A stretch of 64,000 nt of DNA from 39-52-133 sp035531075 (GCA_035531075.1 DATKTO010000038.1:182333-246332); one strand, 5' to 3'. Counted from the stretch's first letter, positions 53,398-61,589 are shown. Program-made: numbers and translations. The notes: generated by a model not told the origin, from the sequence alone.

Positions 53398-53822
53398 AAA
53401 TCATTAAAAGAATAACTAAAACCCTTAGTGCCAATGACACTGGTGAGACTGGCGCGAACCAGGCGGGAATACTTATACCAAAGCAGCCAGGAATCCTTTC
53501 ATATTTCCCTGAACTGGATGGTTCTGTAAAGAACCCAAGGATCTCTTTATATTTTTTTGAGGAAGATGGCGTTACTAAATGGCCGTTTGAGTTTATTTAC
53601 TACAACGGAAAATTTTTTGGAGGTACGCGCAACGAATATCGTCTTACCTGGATGACGCAGTATCTGCGCGCGAAAAATGCGAAGGCCGGTGACAGATTAG
53701 AAATGTTACTCGATGATGATGGACGGCGACATATTCACCTCAAGCGTTTGCATGAGGTAGCTGAAGATGGGGGCGGTGTGTTAAAACTCCGTGGCGGATG
53801 GAAAGTAATAGATTTAGGATGA
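53394..53822 (+). CDS. Stand-alone EcoRII-N-like (B3 fold) DNA-recognition protein
   Basis: A 142-residue protein matching the N-terminal effector DNA-binding domain of EcoRII. The segment TLSANDTGETGANQAGILIP near the start mirrors the EcoRII opening, and FIYYNGKFFGGTRNEYRLTW matches its middle. The catalytic EcoRII-C half is absent. It is coupled to the SNF2 gene (ATGA) and followed seven bases later by the GHKL ATPase. It is inferred to supply sequence recognition, perhaps of a CCWGG-like site, to a multi-subunit restriction complex. Confidence 0.85.
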   Translation: MKIIKRITKTLSANDTGETGANQAGILIPKQPGILSYFPELDGSVKNPRISLYFFEEDGVTKWPFEFIYYNGKFFGGTRNEYRLTWMTQYLRAKNAKAGDRLEMLLDDDGRRHIHLKRLHEVAEDGGGVLKLRGGWKVIDLG

Positions 53823-53829
53823 GATAATT

Positions 53830-55434
53830 ATGAGTGATAACGAAAAATTCGTCGAGTGCCTTCCTGATCCGGCACGGGTTGCTGAGGGATTGCGAGATAC
53901 GGGTTACGAATTCGATACCGCAGTAGCCGATATCGTAGATAACTGTATTGCTGCAGGAGCAAATTTTATTGACGTGCAGATTGGCATGGACCCGAAAGGA
54001 AATGTCGTGGTCGGCGTTGTGGACGATGGCAGGGGAATGGACCGTGATGGACTCATCAACGCTTTGCGCTATGGTTCCAAGAAACGTGACGACCCGGCCA
54101 GTCTTGGTAAATTTGGACTGGGCCTCAAAACTGCTTCGACAGCGTTTTGCCGCAGGGTCTCATTAATCTCCCGCCCTGGCAGCGGAGCTGAGACACTGAA
54201 AGCTTCATGGGATCTTGATGCAGTTGTTGAGCATGGCTGGCGTATTGAGATTACGCCGGCCTCTAAATATGAAATTGAGGTCCTTGATAAAACAGCAAAA
54301 GGCAGCTCAGGTACTTTGGTCTTATGGGAGAAAGTCGACAGGCTGCTTAGTGAATATAAGACGCAGGGAGGCCCGGCAGCAAAGAAAGCTCTGAAAAAAT
54401 GCGTAGAGGGTTTGAATCAGCATCTCTCAATGGTTTACCAGCGATTTCTTGATGCAGATGATGATCGTGAAAGAACTCTTGAGCTCCGTTTGCAAGGTGA
54501 AAAGGTACTGCCATGGGACCCGTTCTGCATAGCAGAGTCTGGAGAGCCTATTGCGACGAAAGAACTATCTCTTGAGCTTGAGAATGGCACAAATACAAAG
54601 TTTCTCGTGAGAGCCTTTGTGCTTCCGAGAAAAGAGGATTTTACTAACCAGCAGGCTGCACGCGCAGCGCTCATCAGTAATGATATGCAGGGCATATTTG
54701 TTTATCGCGAGAACAGACTTATCCATGGGCCGGACTGGATGGATATGTATAGAAAGGAGCCGCACTTCAGCAACTGCCGTGTAGAGCTGTCATTCAACCA
54801 CACACTTGACGACGCGTTTCAGGTAGACATCAAAAAATCCAGAATCCTTCTTGCCAATGAAATTTATGACTGGCTCCGTGATAAGTTTCTTCCAGGACCG
54901 CGCCGGGAAGCTGAGATGCGTTATCGCAAGGGGCAGACGGCCATGGCGACCGGAGCTGGGGCACTTTTGCACATATCCTCTAATAATGCCATTCATGGGA
55001 AAGCTGACGCACTAAAGACGGCAAACTTAGAAGAATATGATGCAAAAACCGGTGAAGGTACAATCCGGAACAAAGGCGGGCAGACGAAAATAAAGATTAA
55101 ACTTGTCGAACCAGAAAGCCCGGGACAGGTTCACGTTAAGGCTGTTCCTGAGATTCTAAACGGGCTTCTCTTTGAGCCGGCCTACATCTCAGGTAACCAG
55201 GGAGTCCAAATTAATACGAGCCATCCTTATTATCACAAGGTCTACTTGCCGAACAGCTCATCGGGTGTGACTATTCAGGGACTGGATTCTATGCTTTGGG
55301 CCTTGTGCGCAGCGGAACTCGGATGTGTGAGTGACGACACGAAACGAAAGTTCGAAGAAATGCGTTTTGAGGTATCACGGCTGTTGCGTCAGCTGGTCGA
55401 GGACATGCCAGATGCACCGGAAGCTGCAGAATGA
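53830..55434 (+). CDS. GHKL (MORC/MutL-like) ATPase
   Basis: A 534-residue ATPase of the HSP90/MutL/MORC fold. The N-box reads AVADIVDNCIAAGA (about residues 34-47), with Asp where most family members have the catalytic Glu. The G1 box is DDGRGMDRDGL, and the lid and G2 region GSKKRDDPASLGKFGLGLKTAS are intact. An S5-like domain and a C-terminal helical tail follow. Prokaryotic MORC-like ATPases were predicted to act in restriction-modification operons with SNF2, methylase and HNH genes, the same set found here. It probably acts as a DNA clamp. It overlaps the HNH gene by ATGA. Confidence 0.88.
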   Translation: MSDNEKFVECLPDPARVAEGLRDTGYEFDTAVADIVDNCIAAGANFIDVQIGMDPKGNVVVGVVDDGRGMDRDGLINALRYGSKKRDDPASLGKFGLGLKTASTAFCRRVSLISRPGSGAETLKASWDLDAVVEHGWRIEITPASKYEIEVLDKTAKGSSGTLVLWEKVDRLLSEYKTQGGPAAKKALKKCVEGLNQHLSMVYQRFLDADDDRERTLELRLQGEKVLPWDPFCIAESGEPIATKELSLELENGTNTKFLVRAFVLPRKEDFTNQQAARAALISNDMQGIFVYRENRLIHGPDWMDMYRKEPHFSNCRVELSFNHTLDDAFQVDIKKSRILLANEIYDWLRDKFLPGPRREAEMRYRKGQTAMATGAGALLHISSNNAIHGKADALKTANLEEYDAKTGEGTIRNKGGQTKIKIKLVEPESPGQVHVKAVPEILNGLLFEPAYISGNQGVQINTSHPYYHKVYLPNSSSGVTIQGLDSMLWALCAAELGCVSDDTKRKFEEMRFEVSRLLRQLVEDMPDAPEAAE

Positions 55435-56276
55435 TTGATGTGGATCTCTTCGCTGACAGGCTGGCTGCCCGTTTCGGACTTAGCCTGACATCTGAGCAGA
55501 ACGTGGATAGTGATCATTCGTACGTTTCTCTGCGAGTAGGAGGTATAGATGCCCCTAACGGATTCCGCGTGAACATCACTCTTGGCTGGAGGTCAGCAGA
55601 GGCATCTTTTGTTCCGGACACATTTGCTTCTGGGTTAATAAAAACGCTGTGTGCCGATGAATCTAAAAGACGACTTGAGTTTGCTTCTCTTTCCTCCGCG
55701 TTCACCAGCACTGGCACAAAATGTGTCGCCCGTATTGACGAAAGGACAGCTGATTTATCGGCGCTTCCCGAAGGAAAATGGAACCGGTTTGAGCTTAACT
55801 GTTCGCGGCTGACGGACAAATCTGACGCGCAGCACGACGCGGAGGAAGTTGGTGGGGCATGCCTGGCCCTGCTTTTGTCTCTATTGCCCACCGAAGAGGA
55901 TGAGGTTGAAACTAGTTCTTTAGGCCAGGGATTGCCAGAAGGCGCTTTAACTCGTGTTGCGGTAAACCGGTATGAGCGGCGGCCAGCCAACAGGGCTGCC
56001 GCTATTGCAGCGCATGGTGCCACCTGCATCGCATGTGGCTTCGATTTCGCCCTGTTCTATGGGGTGATTGGTGAAGGATTTATTGAAGTACACCACCGGA
56101 CCCCTGTATCGAATATGGGAGGAAGTTACGTGATCGATCCGGTGAAGGATCTCGTTCCTCTCTGTTCAAACTGTCATCAGATGGTTCATCGGGAAGATCC
56201 GCCAATCAATGCAGAGGAACTCCGGGCGATCCTTGCTGAACGGGGTGTTATTCATATGGATAACAAAGCATCTTGA
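55431..56276 (+). CDS. HNH endonuclease of the MORC-type restriction block
   Basis: A 281-residue protein with a C-terminal HNH domain: zinc-type CIACGF near residue 198, EVHHRTPVSN (catalytic His pair), and DLVPLCSNCHQMVHRE (Asn and His ending). The N-terminal ~170 residues form an unrecognised domain (VSLRVGGIDAPNGFRVNITLGW). It is coupled by ATGA to the GHKL ATPase and is the probable DNA-cutting subunit. It ends the operon. Confidence 0.9.
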   Translation: MIDVDLFADRLAARFGLSLTSEQNVDSDHSYVSLRVGGIDAPNGFRVNITLGWRSAEASFVPDTFASGLIKTLCADESKRRLEFASLSSAFTSTGTKCVARIDERTADLSALPEGKWNRFELNCSRLTDKSDAQHDAEEVGGACLALLLSLLPTEEDEVETSSLGQGLPEGALTRVAVNRYERRPANRAAAIAAHGATCIACGFDFALFYGVIGEGFIEVHHRTPVSNMGGSYVIDPVKDLVPLCSNCHQMVHREDPPINAEELRAILAERGVIHMDNKAS

Positions 56277-56341
56277 GTGTTAATTAGACACAGCCGGTTT
56301 ATGCAGGACTCAGGCAAGGTAATAAATTTGCATACGATTTA

Positions 56342-56650
56342 TTATTGGCTAAGCTGTTGCTTGATTCCACCATCTTTAATCCAGCGGCCAATTGAATTCT
56401 GAGCGTCGTTCAGATAGCCTATCAATGCGACAGGCATACCTATATTTTCATCAATTCCCCCGAAGTGGTTTATTAAAGATTGCATCTCATCATCGTTGCA
56501 GAATCCACCATAACAATTGGCATCTACGTGATCATGAAGAGATGAAAATGATGGGCAATCTGCAGGCACTAGTCCAGCTTTAATATCCTCAAGTATTTCA
56601 TGTTTCATGCGCTCTACAGACTCATAAAGTGTCGGTATGGTTGCAGTCAT
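56342..56650 (-). CDS. Hypothetical island protein (102 aa)
   Basis: Soluble acidic protein with a conserved-looking DHVDANCYGGFCNDDEM centre and an amphipathic C-terminus. It resembles small accessory proteins often found in plasmids and integrative elements. It is convergent with the HNH gene and starts a run of small minus-strand genes. AAGGAAATG lies at the start. No function recognised. Confidence 0.7.
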   Translation of the reverse strand: MTATIPTLYESVERMKHEILEDIKAGLVPADCPSFSSLHDHVDANCYGGFCNDDEMQSLINHFGGIDENIGMPVALIGYLNDAQNSIGRWIKDGGIKQQLSQ

Positions 56651-56690
56651 TTCATTTCCTTTTAAATTTATTATTTTTGGTTCGCCTCAG

Positions 56691-56897
56691 CTATAGCGTA
56701 TTTTCCTCTGAAGCGTTTTGAAAATTAATAGGTAATATTTGGATAAGAACCTCTTCAATTTTACGGCCGGTTGCATAAGCTATTTTCCTGGCTTCATCAA
56801 CCTGCGCTTCATGTTTGTTGCCGATATGTTGCGTGTCATTAATGCGGTATCCTCCGGCAGATATCAGTGTTCCTTCGATTAGCTCAATATTTACCAT
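56691..56897 (-). CDS. Hypothetical island protein (68 aa)
   Basis: Small soluble protein (MVNIELIEGTLISAGGYRI, then helical EARKIAYATGRKIEEVLIQIL). The strand-strand-helix layout is compact but unassigned. It belongs to the series of small minus-strand genes between 56.3 and 57.7 kb. Confidence 0.6.
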   Translation of the reverse strand: MVNIELIEGTLISAGGYRINDTQHIGNKHEAQVDEARKIAYATGRKIEEVLIQILPINFQNASEENTL

Positions 56898-56971
56898 GAT
56901 GAAAATTCCTCATATTAAATTGGTTTACCGTTGCACTGGCTGCGTGGCTTCCTTTGATGCATTCGTCGGAA

Positions 56972-57316
56972 TTATATGTTGTTGAATGCAGCCTTTCGTG
57001 CTCGCTGGATTAGCCCCGTCCATTGAACGTTATCCCTGATATTTGCACCATAAACTTTTTCATCAAAGGGATTCTCTCCGGAAAGCCAGGTTAAAAACTC
57101 CCGCTTGCTGATGTTGACCTTGCCGCCCTCTTTGCCACGCGAGAATATTCCATCTCTGCCCGGGTAACAGATAATCCTATCCCCATCTTCGTTGAGCTGA
57201 GACTCGTTCCAGTTAAATAAGATTTCACCAAGGTCATCACGACCAATCCCATTTACGACAGCATTGAATGTTTTTCCAACAGCAGCATTACTCATCGAAG
57301 TAACATTGATATTCAT
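56972..57316 (-). CDS. Hypothetical island protein (114 aa)
   Basis: Soluble mixed alpha/beta protein with a basic mid-section (DGIFSRGKEGGKVNISKREFLTWLSG) and no recognised domain. It has a reasonable ribosome site (AGGACAT) before its ATG. Same strand as its small neighbours; role unknown. Confidence 0.65.
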   Translation of the reverse strand: MNINVTSMSNAAVGKTFNAVVNGIGRDDLGEILFNWNESQLNEDGDRIICYPGRDGIFSRGKEGGKVNISKREFLTWLSGENPFDEKVYGANIRDNVQWTGLIQRARKAAFNNI

Positions 57317-57428
57317 ACTAATGTCCTTCTATTTGCTACATGTGGGCGAGTGGCATCAGAGAACTGGTTCATGATTAGTTTATCTGTTGTTGAAGGTGGA
57401 GCAATCATATATGCACATGTGCATATAG

Positions 57429-57650
57429 TCAAGAGATTAATTTAAGATGTTTTAATCTGGCTTCGAGATTGGTGACTGCCCAGTCTGGACAGTTTCTGGC
57501 GCTGGATAATGATGGGTCTGTCAGCCATGACTGTATGGCACGCCAGCTGCAAGGACGTTTGGTTTCGTCTGCTATGTATTGCGCTGCCTCAGCTCGGGTA
57601 ATTCCTGCCTGCTCAATGAGTGCGGATAGATTTTCTTGGTTTGTTTTCAT
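57429..57650 (-). CDS. Small helix-turn-helix protein
   Basis: A 73-residue product starting MKTNQENLSALIEQAG at ATG 57650. The core LSALIEQAGITRAEAAQYIADETKRPCSWRAIQSWL reads as a Cro-like helix-turn-helix. It could regulate the small-gene run; a longer in-frame start at 57671 is possible. Confidence 0.65.
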   Translation of the reverse strand: MKTNQENLSALIEQAGITRAEAAQYIADETKRPCSWRAIQSWLTDPSLSSARNCPDWAVTNLEARLKHLKLIS

Positions 57651-57850
57651 ATAGCTGCTTTTATAATGCACAAGTGCATAGTGTGCAGTTGTTTGAATGA
57701 ATTGTCACTATTGAATGGGGAAAATATCTACGAAAGAAATATACAGATGCTATTGTAGATGCAGCATGGGAGGTTGTTAGAGAGTCACTTCAATTATGGA
57801 AAAAAGTCGGGCACTAATACAAGAAAATTTCCAGCAATTAAATACTGCCA

Positions 57851-58003
57851 ATGTCTGATGTTCAACAGAACTATGACAACGATCTTTTACTAAGTGCTAC
57901 GGATTCTCTTGTAAAGCCAGAAACGGTACAAAACACGTATAATTTGCTCAATAAGGCAAATGCGGCCTTGCTCACCTGCGGTGCCGTTAAGTCAAGCCCT
58001 TGA
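57851..58003 (+). CDS. Possible small protein (50 aa)
   Basis: The frame starts at ATG 57851 and encodes MSDVQQNYDNDLLLSATDSL and more, ending TGA 58003. It has no clear ribosome site and overlaps the end of another 20-codon frame. A hairpin with a T-rich tail follows 30 bases later, which mildly supports a transcript. It may instead be the remnant of a longer gene. Confidence 0.3.
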   Translation: MSDVQQNYDNDLLLSATDSLVKPETVQNTYNLLNKANAALLTCGAVKSSP

Positions 58004-58033
58004 CCAGTGGGGTTTTGCCGAATAGATTGGTTT

Positions 58034-58056
58034 AATAGCCCGTTCTACGGGCTATT
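58034..58056 (+). terminator. Hairpin terminator
   Basis: AATAGCCCGT and ACGGGCTATT form a perfect 10-bp stem with loop TCT, followed on the plus strand by ATTTTG. The minus-strand side has only a short tail, so it most likely ends a plus-strand transcript or acts in both directions. Confidence 0.6.
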
Positions 58057-58096
58057 ATTTTGAAAAATAACAACTTGTACTATCATAAAACGGTTC

Positions 58097-58222
58097 TCAC
58101 GAGTGCCGCGCATCTCTTGGTGTGCCAACGCTAGCTTCAGCTTTCGTGATCCCATTACGTTGAGCTATATCGTTCAACTTCTCGTCAATTTCAGTTGAAA
58201 GTCCTATGTTTAATCTAGTCAT
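58097..58222 (-). CDS. Short ribbon-helix-helix-like protein, probably truncated
   Basis: A 41-residue product (MTRLNIGLSTEIDEKLNDIA, then QRNGITKAEA) with the first strand and helix of a CopG/Arc-like domain; the second helix is replaced by an unrelated tail. Its ATG overlaps the stop of the MbcA-like gene (ATGA), so it sits in the same operon. It looks like a truncated cousin of the RHH gene two positions upstream. Confidence 0.5.
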   Translation of the reverse strand: MTRLNIGLSTEIDEKLNDIAQRNGITKAEASVGTPRDARHS

Positions 58223-58467
58223 GCGTACGTTCCACTCTGCATCCTTGCGATGAGATTGAAAACGCGCTCCTGCCCTTCCACGGTATCCATGTATGAGGCA
58301 GGCTTTTTTCCACCCAATGCCGGCGACGGCTCATCTATCCAGCGTGCAACCCACTTGGCGGCGTCAAACCCGGTGGTATCTCCAGACTGATCGACCATCA
58401 CCTGCACCTGCTCCACGAGTTTGGACGTCAGTTTGCGCATATTCTCATCCTGCTCCAGATCAGACAT
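58219..58467 (-). CDS. MbcA/ParS/Xre-type antitoxin C-terminal domain protein (DUF2384-like)
   Basis: An 82-residue protein whose second half, KWVARWIDEPSPALGGKKPASYMDT then EGQERVFNLIARMQSGTYA, matches the MbcA/ParS/Xre toxin-binding domain (DUF2384). The usual partner would be a RES-domain toxin, but none is adjacent. It is coupled to an RHH gene on each side (TAATG upstream, ATGA downstream). Confidence 0.75.
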   Translation of the reverse strand: MSDLEQDENMRKLTSKLVEQVQVMVDQSGDTTGFDAAKWVARWIDEPSPALGGKKPASYMDTVEGQERVFNLIARMQSGTYA

Positions 58468-58682
58468 TAAATACCTACAATCTCGGTTAGCAAATTCTTG
58501 TTCTGATCAAGTATGCCAAACCATTTTTTTTCTGACTTTGCTTCAGACACAACATCAAATAAACAAATTGCTTTTCGTAATACCTCGCTTTTATCTGTAT
58601 GTCCAGCGTTCGCCAATTCTTCAAGGCGTTTGTTCAATTCTGATGAAATGGCCAAATTTAGACGTACTAACTGTTGTTCCAT
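58467..58682 (-). CDS. Ribbon-helix-helix DNA-binding protein (CopG/Arc-like)
   Basis: A 71-residue protein: strand VRLNLAISSELNKRL, then helix-turn-helix EELANAGHTDKSEVLRKAICLFDVV. This is the standard RHH fold of antitoxins and plasmid regulators. It is the first gene of the three-gene minus-strand group with the MbcA-like and truncated RHH genes and may repress it. Confidence 0.72.
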   Translation of the reverse strand: MEQQLVRLNLAISSELNKRLEELANAGHTDKSEVLRKAICLFDVVSEAKSEKKWFGILDQNKNLLTEIVGI

Positions 58683-58761
58683 TGTTCTCTCCTGAGCATG
58701 TTAATAAGGGTTACAACGCGATTTCGTCGTTAATAATAAGCTATGAAATCTGTGCAGGATT

Positions 58762-58968
58762 TCACTTTAAATGTATATTCTGCAGCTTGTCTGCCTTAGC
58801 TTCTTCAACACCCAGCAACCTATCTTTTACAAATTTAACTGGCTGATCAGTATTGTCTTTTACATATTGCCGGTCTCCACTATCTCCTTTCGGGCAGTTC
58901 AATTTTATAATATCAACACTGTTTAAGTTAATGGAGGCGGGCAAGCCTTGATGTTGCATCAACCACAA
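58762..58968 (-). CDS. Hypothetical protein (68 aa)
   Basis: Short basic-acidic protein without a recognised domain. The sequence (DIIKLNCPKGDSGDRQYVKD) gives no clue, and the ribosome site is not strong. It is listed because it is in line with its small neighbours on the same strand, but it may not be real. Confidence 0.35.
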   Translation of the reverse strand: MWLMQHQGLPASINLNSVDIIKLNCPKGDSGDRQYVKDNTDQPVKFVKDRLLGVEEAKADKLQNIHLK

Positions 58969-58988
58969 ATTACGGATACCCCAATTTT

Positions 58989-59216
58989 TTACGTTTCAGA
59001 AGAGGGCAATAACTTATTTAAATCGCTGCCAATATCTTGCATCGTCTTATTTGCAGCTTCCCATGAGTCGAAAAGCTTGTCCCATTCTTCCTGAGTAGTA
59101 ACTATTCCTGCCGTAGCTTTATTCCCCATACGGTCGGCGATATACTGCAAATTCTTACTTGAGATCTCCTGCAACTTCCATAAGCGATCAATCTGTTTCT
59201 GTTGGTTAAGTGGCAT
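58989..59216 (-). CDS. Small helical protein (75 aa)
   Basis: Almost wholly helical product (MPLNQQKQIDRLWKLQEIS, then WDKLFDSWEAANKTMQDIGSDL) with a heptad-like pattern. GGAGAAAACG precedes the ATG, a good ribosome site. No family recognised. Confidence 0.6.
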   Translation of the reverse strand: MPLNQQKQIDRLWKLQEISSKNLQYIADRMGNKATAGIVTTQEEWDKLFDSWEAANKTMQDIGSDLNKLLPSSET

Positions 59217-59383
59217 CGTTTTCTCCGATCATTATTTATAGCCATCACTGGTATTATCCGATTGGTACAATTATACATGTCTGAATTATTGATTGACTAA
59301 TTGATATATATTGTATTGTGCGACTGATACAAAATACTGGATATATCAGACATGAGGATTATCTGAAAATGAAGAGGTACTGT

Positions 59384-59860
59384 ATGCGATTTTTGTTGCT
59401 GGTAGCTACATTGCTGCTCTCTGTCCTCATGTGTTGGGCAGACGATCTTCCTGACATAAATAAAACCCCTGGAGCAGTTCGATCTGGTTTAACGAAAGCA
59501 AAAATATGCTCCATTAAATGGGGAAGAGACGAGCGGCATGTCACTGCTAGTATGAAACAGCTGGTATTCGAACTGTATGGGTATTCTGGATATGATGATT
59601 CTCATTGCGTTCCCGCAGGAAAAAGGACGTGCGAGATCGACCACCTTATTAGCAGAGAATTAGGTGGAGCTGATGTAGTAGAGAATTTATGGCCGCAAGC
59701 ATATGGCACCAGCCCGTGGAATGCTGTTCTTAAGGATAAGCTGGAAAACCGGCTTCATAAAGAGATGTGCGCGAACAAAATTTCATTAAAGAAGGCGCGC
59801 AATATGTTGGTAAACGACTGGAGAAAGGCTTATATGATTTACTATGGGTCACCACAGTGA
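59384..59860 (+). CDS. Secreted HNH-type nuclease-like protein
   Basis: A product of about 158 residues with an N-terminal signal sequence (MRFLLLVATLLLSVLMCWADD). A domain follows with CEIDHLISRELGGADVVENLWPQ, the DH-x-I-x-R-x-LGG-x8-NLWPQ pattern seen in extracellular HNH-like nucleases. Four cysteines after the signal could form disulphides. The start is ATG 59384 (AGAGG six bases before) or ATG 59369; 59318 is less likely. It stands alone. It may degrade DNA outside the cytoplasm, for example incoming conjugative or phage DNA, or serve nutrition. Confidence 0.78.
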   Translation: MRFLLLVATLLLSVLMCWADDLPDINKTPGAVRSGLTKAKICSIKWGRDERHVTASMKQLVFELYGYSGYDDSHCVPAGKRTCEIDHLISRELGGADVVENLWPQAYGTSPWNAVLKDKLENRLHKEMCANKISLKKARNMLVNDWRKAYMIYYGSPQ

Positions 59861-60021
59861 GTTGATGTAAATTTAACTAAAAATCGCAAATAACATTCTT
59901 TTTATATTTCGCTATTTTTTACCCAACACTCGCTTAAATTAGATGCAACTTTTCTGCTTCAACAAAGTTCCATTCGCCTTCTGTGGATACGTTTCATATC
60001 TACAACATATAACCTAACTTC

Positions 60022-60228
60022 CTACTTCTTGGTTCCAATTTTTGGGTGCGCCATGTGCCCACGTTCAATAGTATTTTCTATACCTCTAGCAACCATATTG
60101 TTCGCCACTTCGGTTGTTGTTTTGCCATACAACCCCCTTTCGATTAAGCACTCAAGGTAATACTTCATCTGCGGCGTCACGTTGATAGTGATCCGTTCAG
60201 TCTTATGTGTATTTGGCTTGCGTGGCAT
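60022..60228 (-). CDS. Ribbon-helix-helix-like DNA-binding protein
   Basis: A 68-residue basic protein: TERITINVTPQMKYYLECLIERGLYGKTTTEVANNMVARGIE fits strand-helix-helix of the RHH fold. It is divergent from the nuclease-kinase operon starting at 60320, so it could be its repressor. That link is inferred from position only. Confidence 0.68.
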   Translation of the reverse strand: MPRKPNTHKTERITINVTPQMKYYLECLIERGLYGKTTTEVANNMVARGIENTIERGHMAHPKIGTKK

Positions 60229-60319
60229 CTTAGTTTGTAGTTTAATGCAAATTAGCTTCTAATTAGCAACGATTTAACCATAAAATCTGAAGCAACGAAA
60301 GCTCTTAGGAGGGTAAAAA

Positions 60320-60748
60320 TTGTTTTCAACAGAAAAAAACTTGGTTGATACATTCGTTTCTCATCTTGAGTTGACTACCGCTCCATGGATTCCGCTGGCC
60401 GTTATTCGAGAATTTGATTATGTTTCAGGACGAACAGACATCCTCTCACTAAGCAATGAAAATGAAATCATTGCTTTTGAAGCAAAGTTATCTAATTGGC
60501 GTAAAGCAATTCATCAGGCATGGCGAAATACAAGCTTTGCTAATCAAGTGTATGTCGTATTACCTCGCAATTTTGCAAGTGCAGCCATCAAAAATAAAGC
60601 TGAGTTTAAGGAACTTGGTGTTGGTCTATGTGTAGTAGACGAGGATGGCGTCGAAGTTATATTTCAAAGTACATTTCATCAGCCAATAATGCCGTGGCTT
60701 AACCGTAAGGCGATGCATGCACTAGTTGGCAATGGTTGTATCCACTAA
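60320..60748 (+). CDS. PD-(D/E)XK nuclease-like protein
   Basis: A 142-residue protein with a small restriction-fold core: the N-terminal helix EKNLVDTFVSHLEL, the metal-site Asp40 in GRTDILSL, then Glu54 and Lys56 in IIAFEAKLSNW (D-x13-E-x-K). TTG start at 60320 with a strong AGGAGGG six bases before. It shares 17 bases with the kinase gene, so it is part of a three-gene operon. It is the probable DNA- or RNA-cutting part of a defence-like system, but it is too short to carry its own target-recognition domain. Confidence 0.8.
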   Translation: MFSTEKNLVDTFVSHLELTTAPWIPLAVIREFDYVSGRTDILSLSNENEIIAFEAKLSNWRKAIHQAWRNTSFANQVYVVLPRNFASAAIKNKAEFKELGVGLCVVDEDGVEVIFQSTFHQPIMPWLNRKAMHALVGNGCIH

Positions 60749-61589
60749 TACTCCTGAACAATTAGCAAGAAAAATTTGCACCGATCAAGGATTGTCCTTT
60801 GTTGGCGAAGTTGGAGCGGGTGCTTTTAAGCAAACATATCTCGTCAGAAGTCATGATGATGATCTAGCTTTGAAACTAATAATCCGGGGAAATGATAAGG
60901 CACGGATTGATCGTGAGATTGCGGCGCTAATGGTATGCAATCACCCGAACATATGTCGATTATTGAAAACTGGCAAAATTGATGATGAGGCAAATTCGGT
61001 TGTATATCTGATTGAGGAGTTCCTGCCCGGTGGGACGTTATCTGAGCAAATTGCAAAGGGGTTTCTTCAGCACGCCAATGTAATTCAGCTTGCGGTTAAA
61101 TTAACCGAAGCAATAGCACATCTAGCTGAACACCGTATTACTCACCGCGATATTAAGCCTGACAATATTATGTTTCGCGCCGATGGAACACCGGTACTTG
61201 TGGATCTCGGTATTGCCAGACATCTTGAGGCAAGCTCATTGACCAAAACATTCCTATTACAAGGTCCTGGTACGCCACTTTTTGCTCCTCCTGAGCAACT
61301 TTTGAATGACAAAAACTTGATTGACTGGAGAAGTGACCAATTCTCATTAGGAGTCACTTTATCTTATGCAGCGTTTGGAATACATCCATTTGCGGAGAAT
61401 GCATCTTTAGATCACACTGTAGAACGAGTCGCCAATCGACAGCCTTCGACAGAACATTTCAGAAAATTAATCAGTGAACGGGGATTTGATGCATTAGCAA
61501 AAATGGTCGAAGTTTGGCCAGTGAAACGATTTGCGAGACCAGAAATGTTGTTGGCAGCATGGCGTGATAATTTAGGGAGGGACGCATGA
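60732..61589 (+). CDS. Serine/threonine protein kinase (Hanks type)
   Basis: A 285-residue soluble kinase. Gly-loop GEVGAGAFKQTY (about residues 25-36), catalytic Lys48 in LALKLI, HRDIKPDN (138-145), metal-site DLG in LVDLGIAR instead of DFG (Asp158), and GTPLFAPPEQL in place of the APE region. All catalytic residues are present. No membrane helix or sensor domain. It overlaps the nuclease gene upstream and the unknown 390-residue gene downstream (ATGA). Kinases of this type occur in phage-defence systems; it may phosphorylate a host or phage protein or its own partners. Confidence 0.9.
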   Translation: MVVSTNTPEQLARKICTDQGLSFVGEVGAGAFKQTYLVRSHDDDLALKLIIRGNDKARIDREIAALMVCNHPNICRLLKTGKIDDEANSVVYLIEEFLPGGTLSEQIAKGFLQHANVIQLAVKLTEAIAHLAEHRITHRDIKPDNIMFRADGTPVLVDLGIARHLEASSLTKTFLLQGPGTPLFAPPEQLLNDKNLIDWRSDQFSLGVTLSYAAFGIHPFAENASLDHTVERVANRQPSTEHFRKLISERGFDALAKMVEVWPVKRFARPEMLLAAWRDNLGRDA

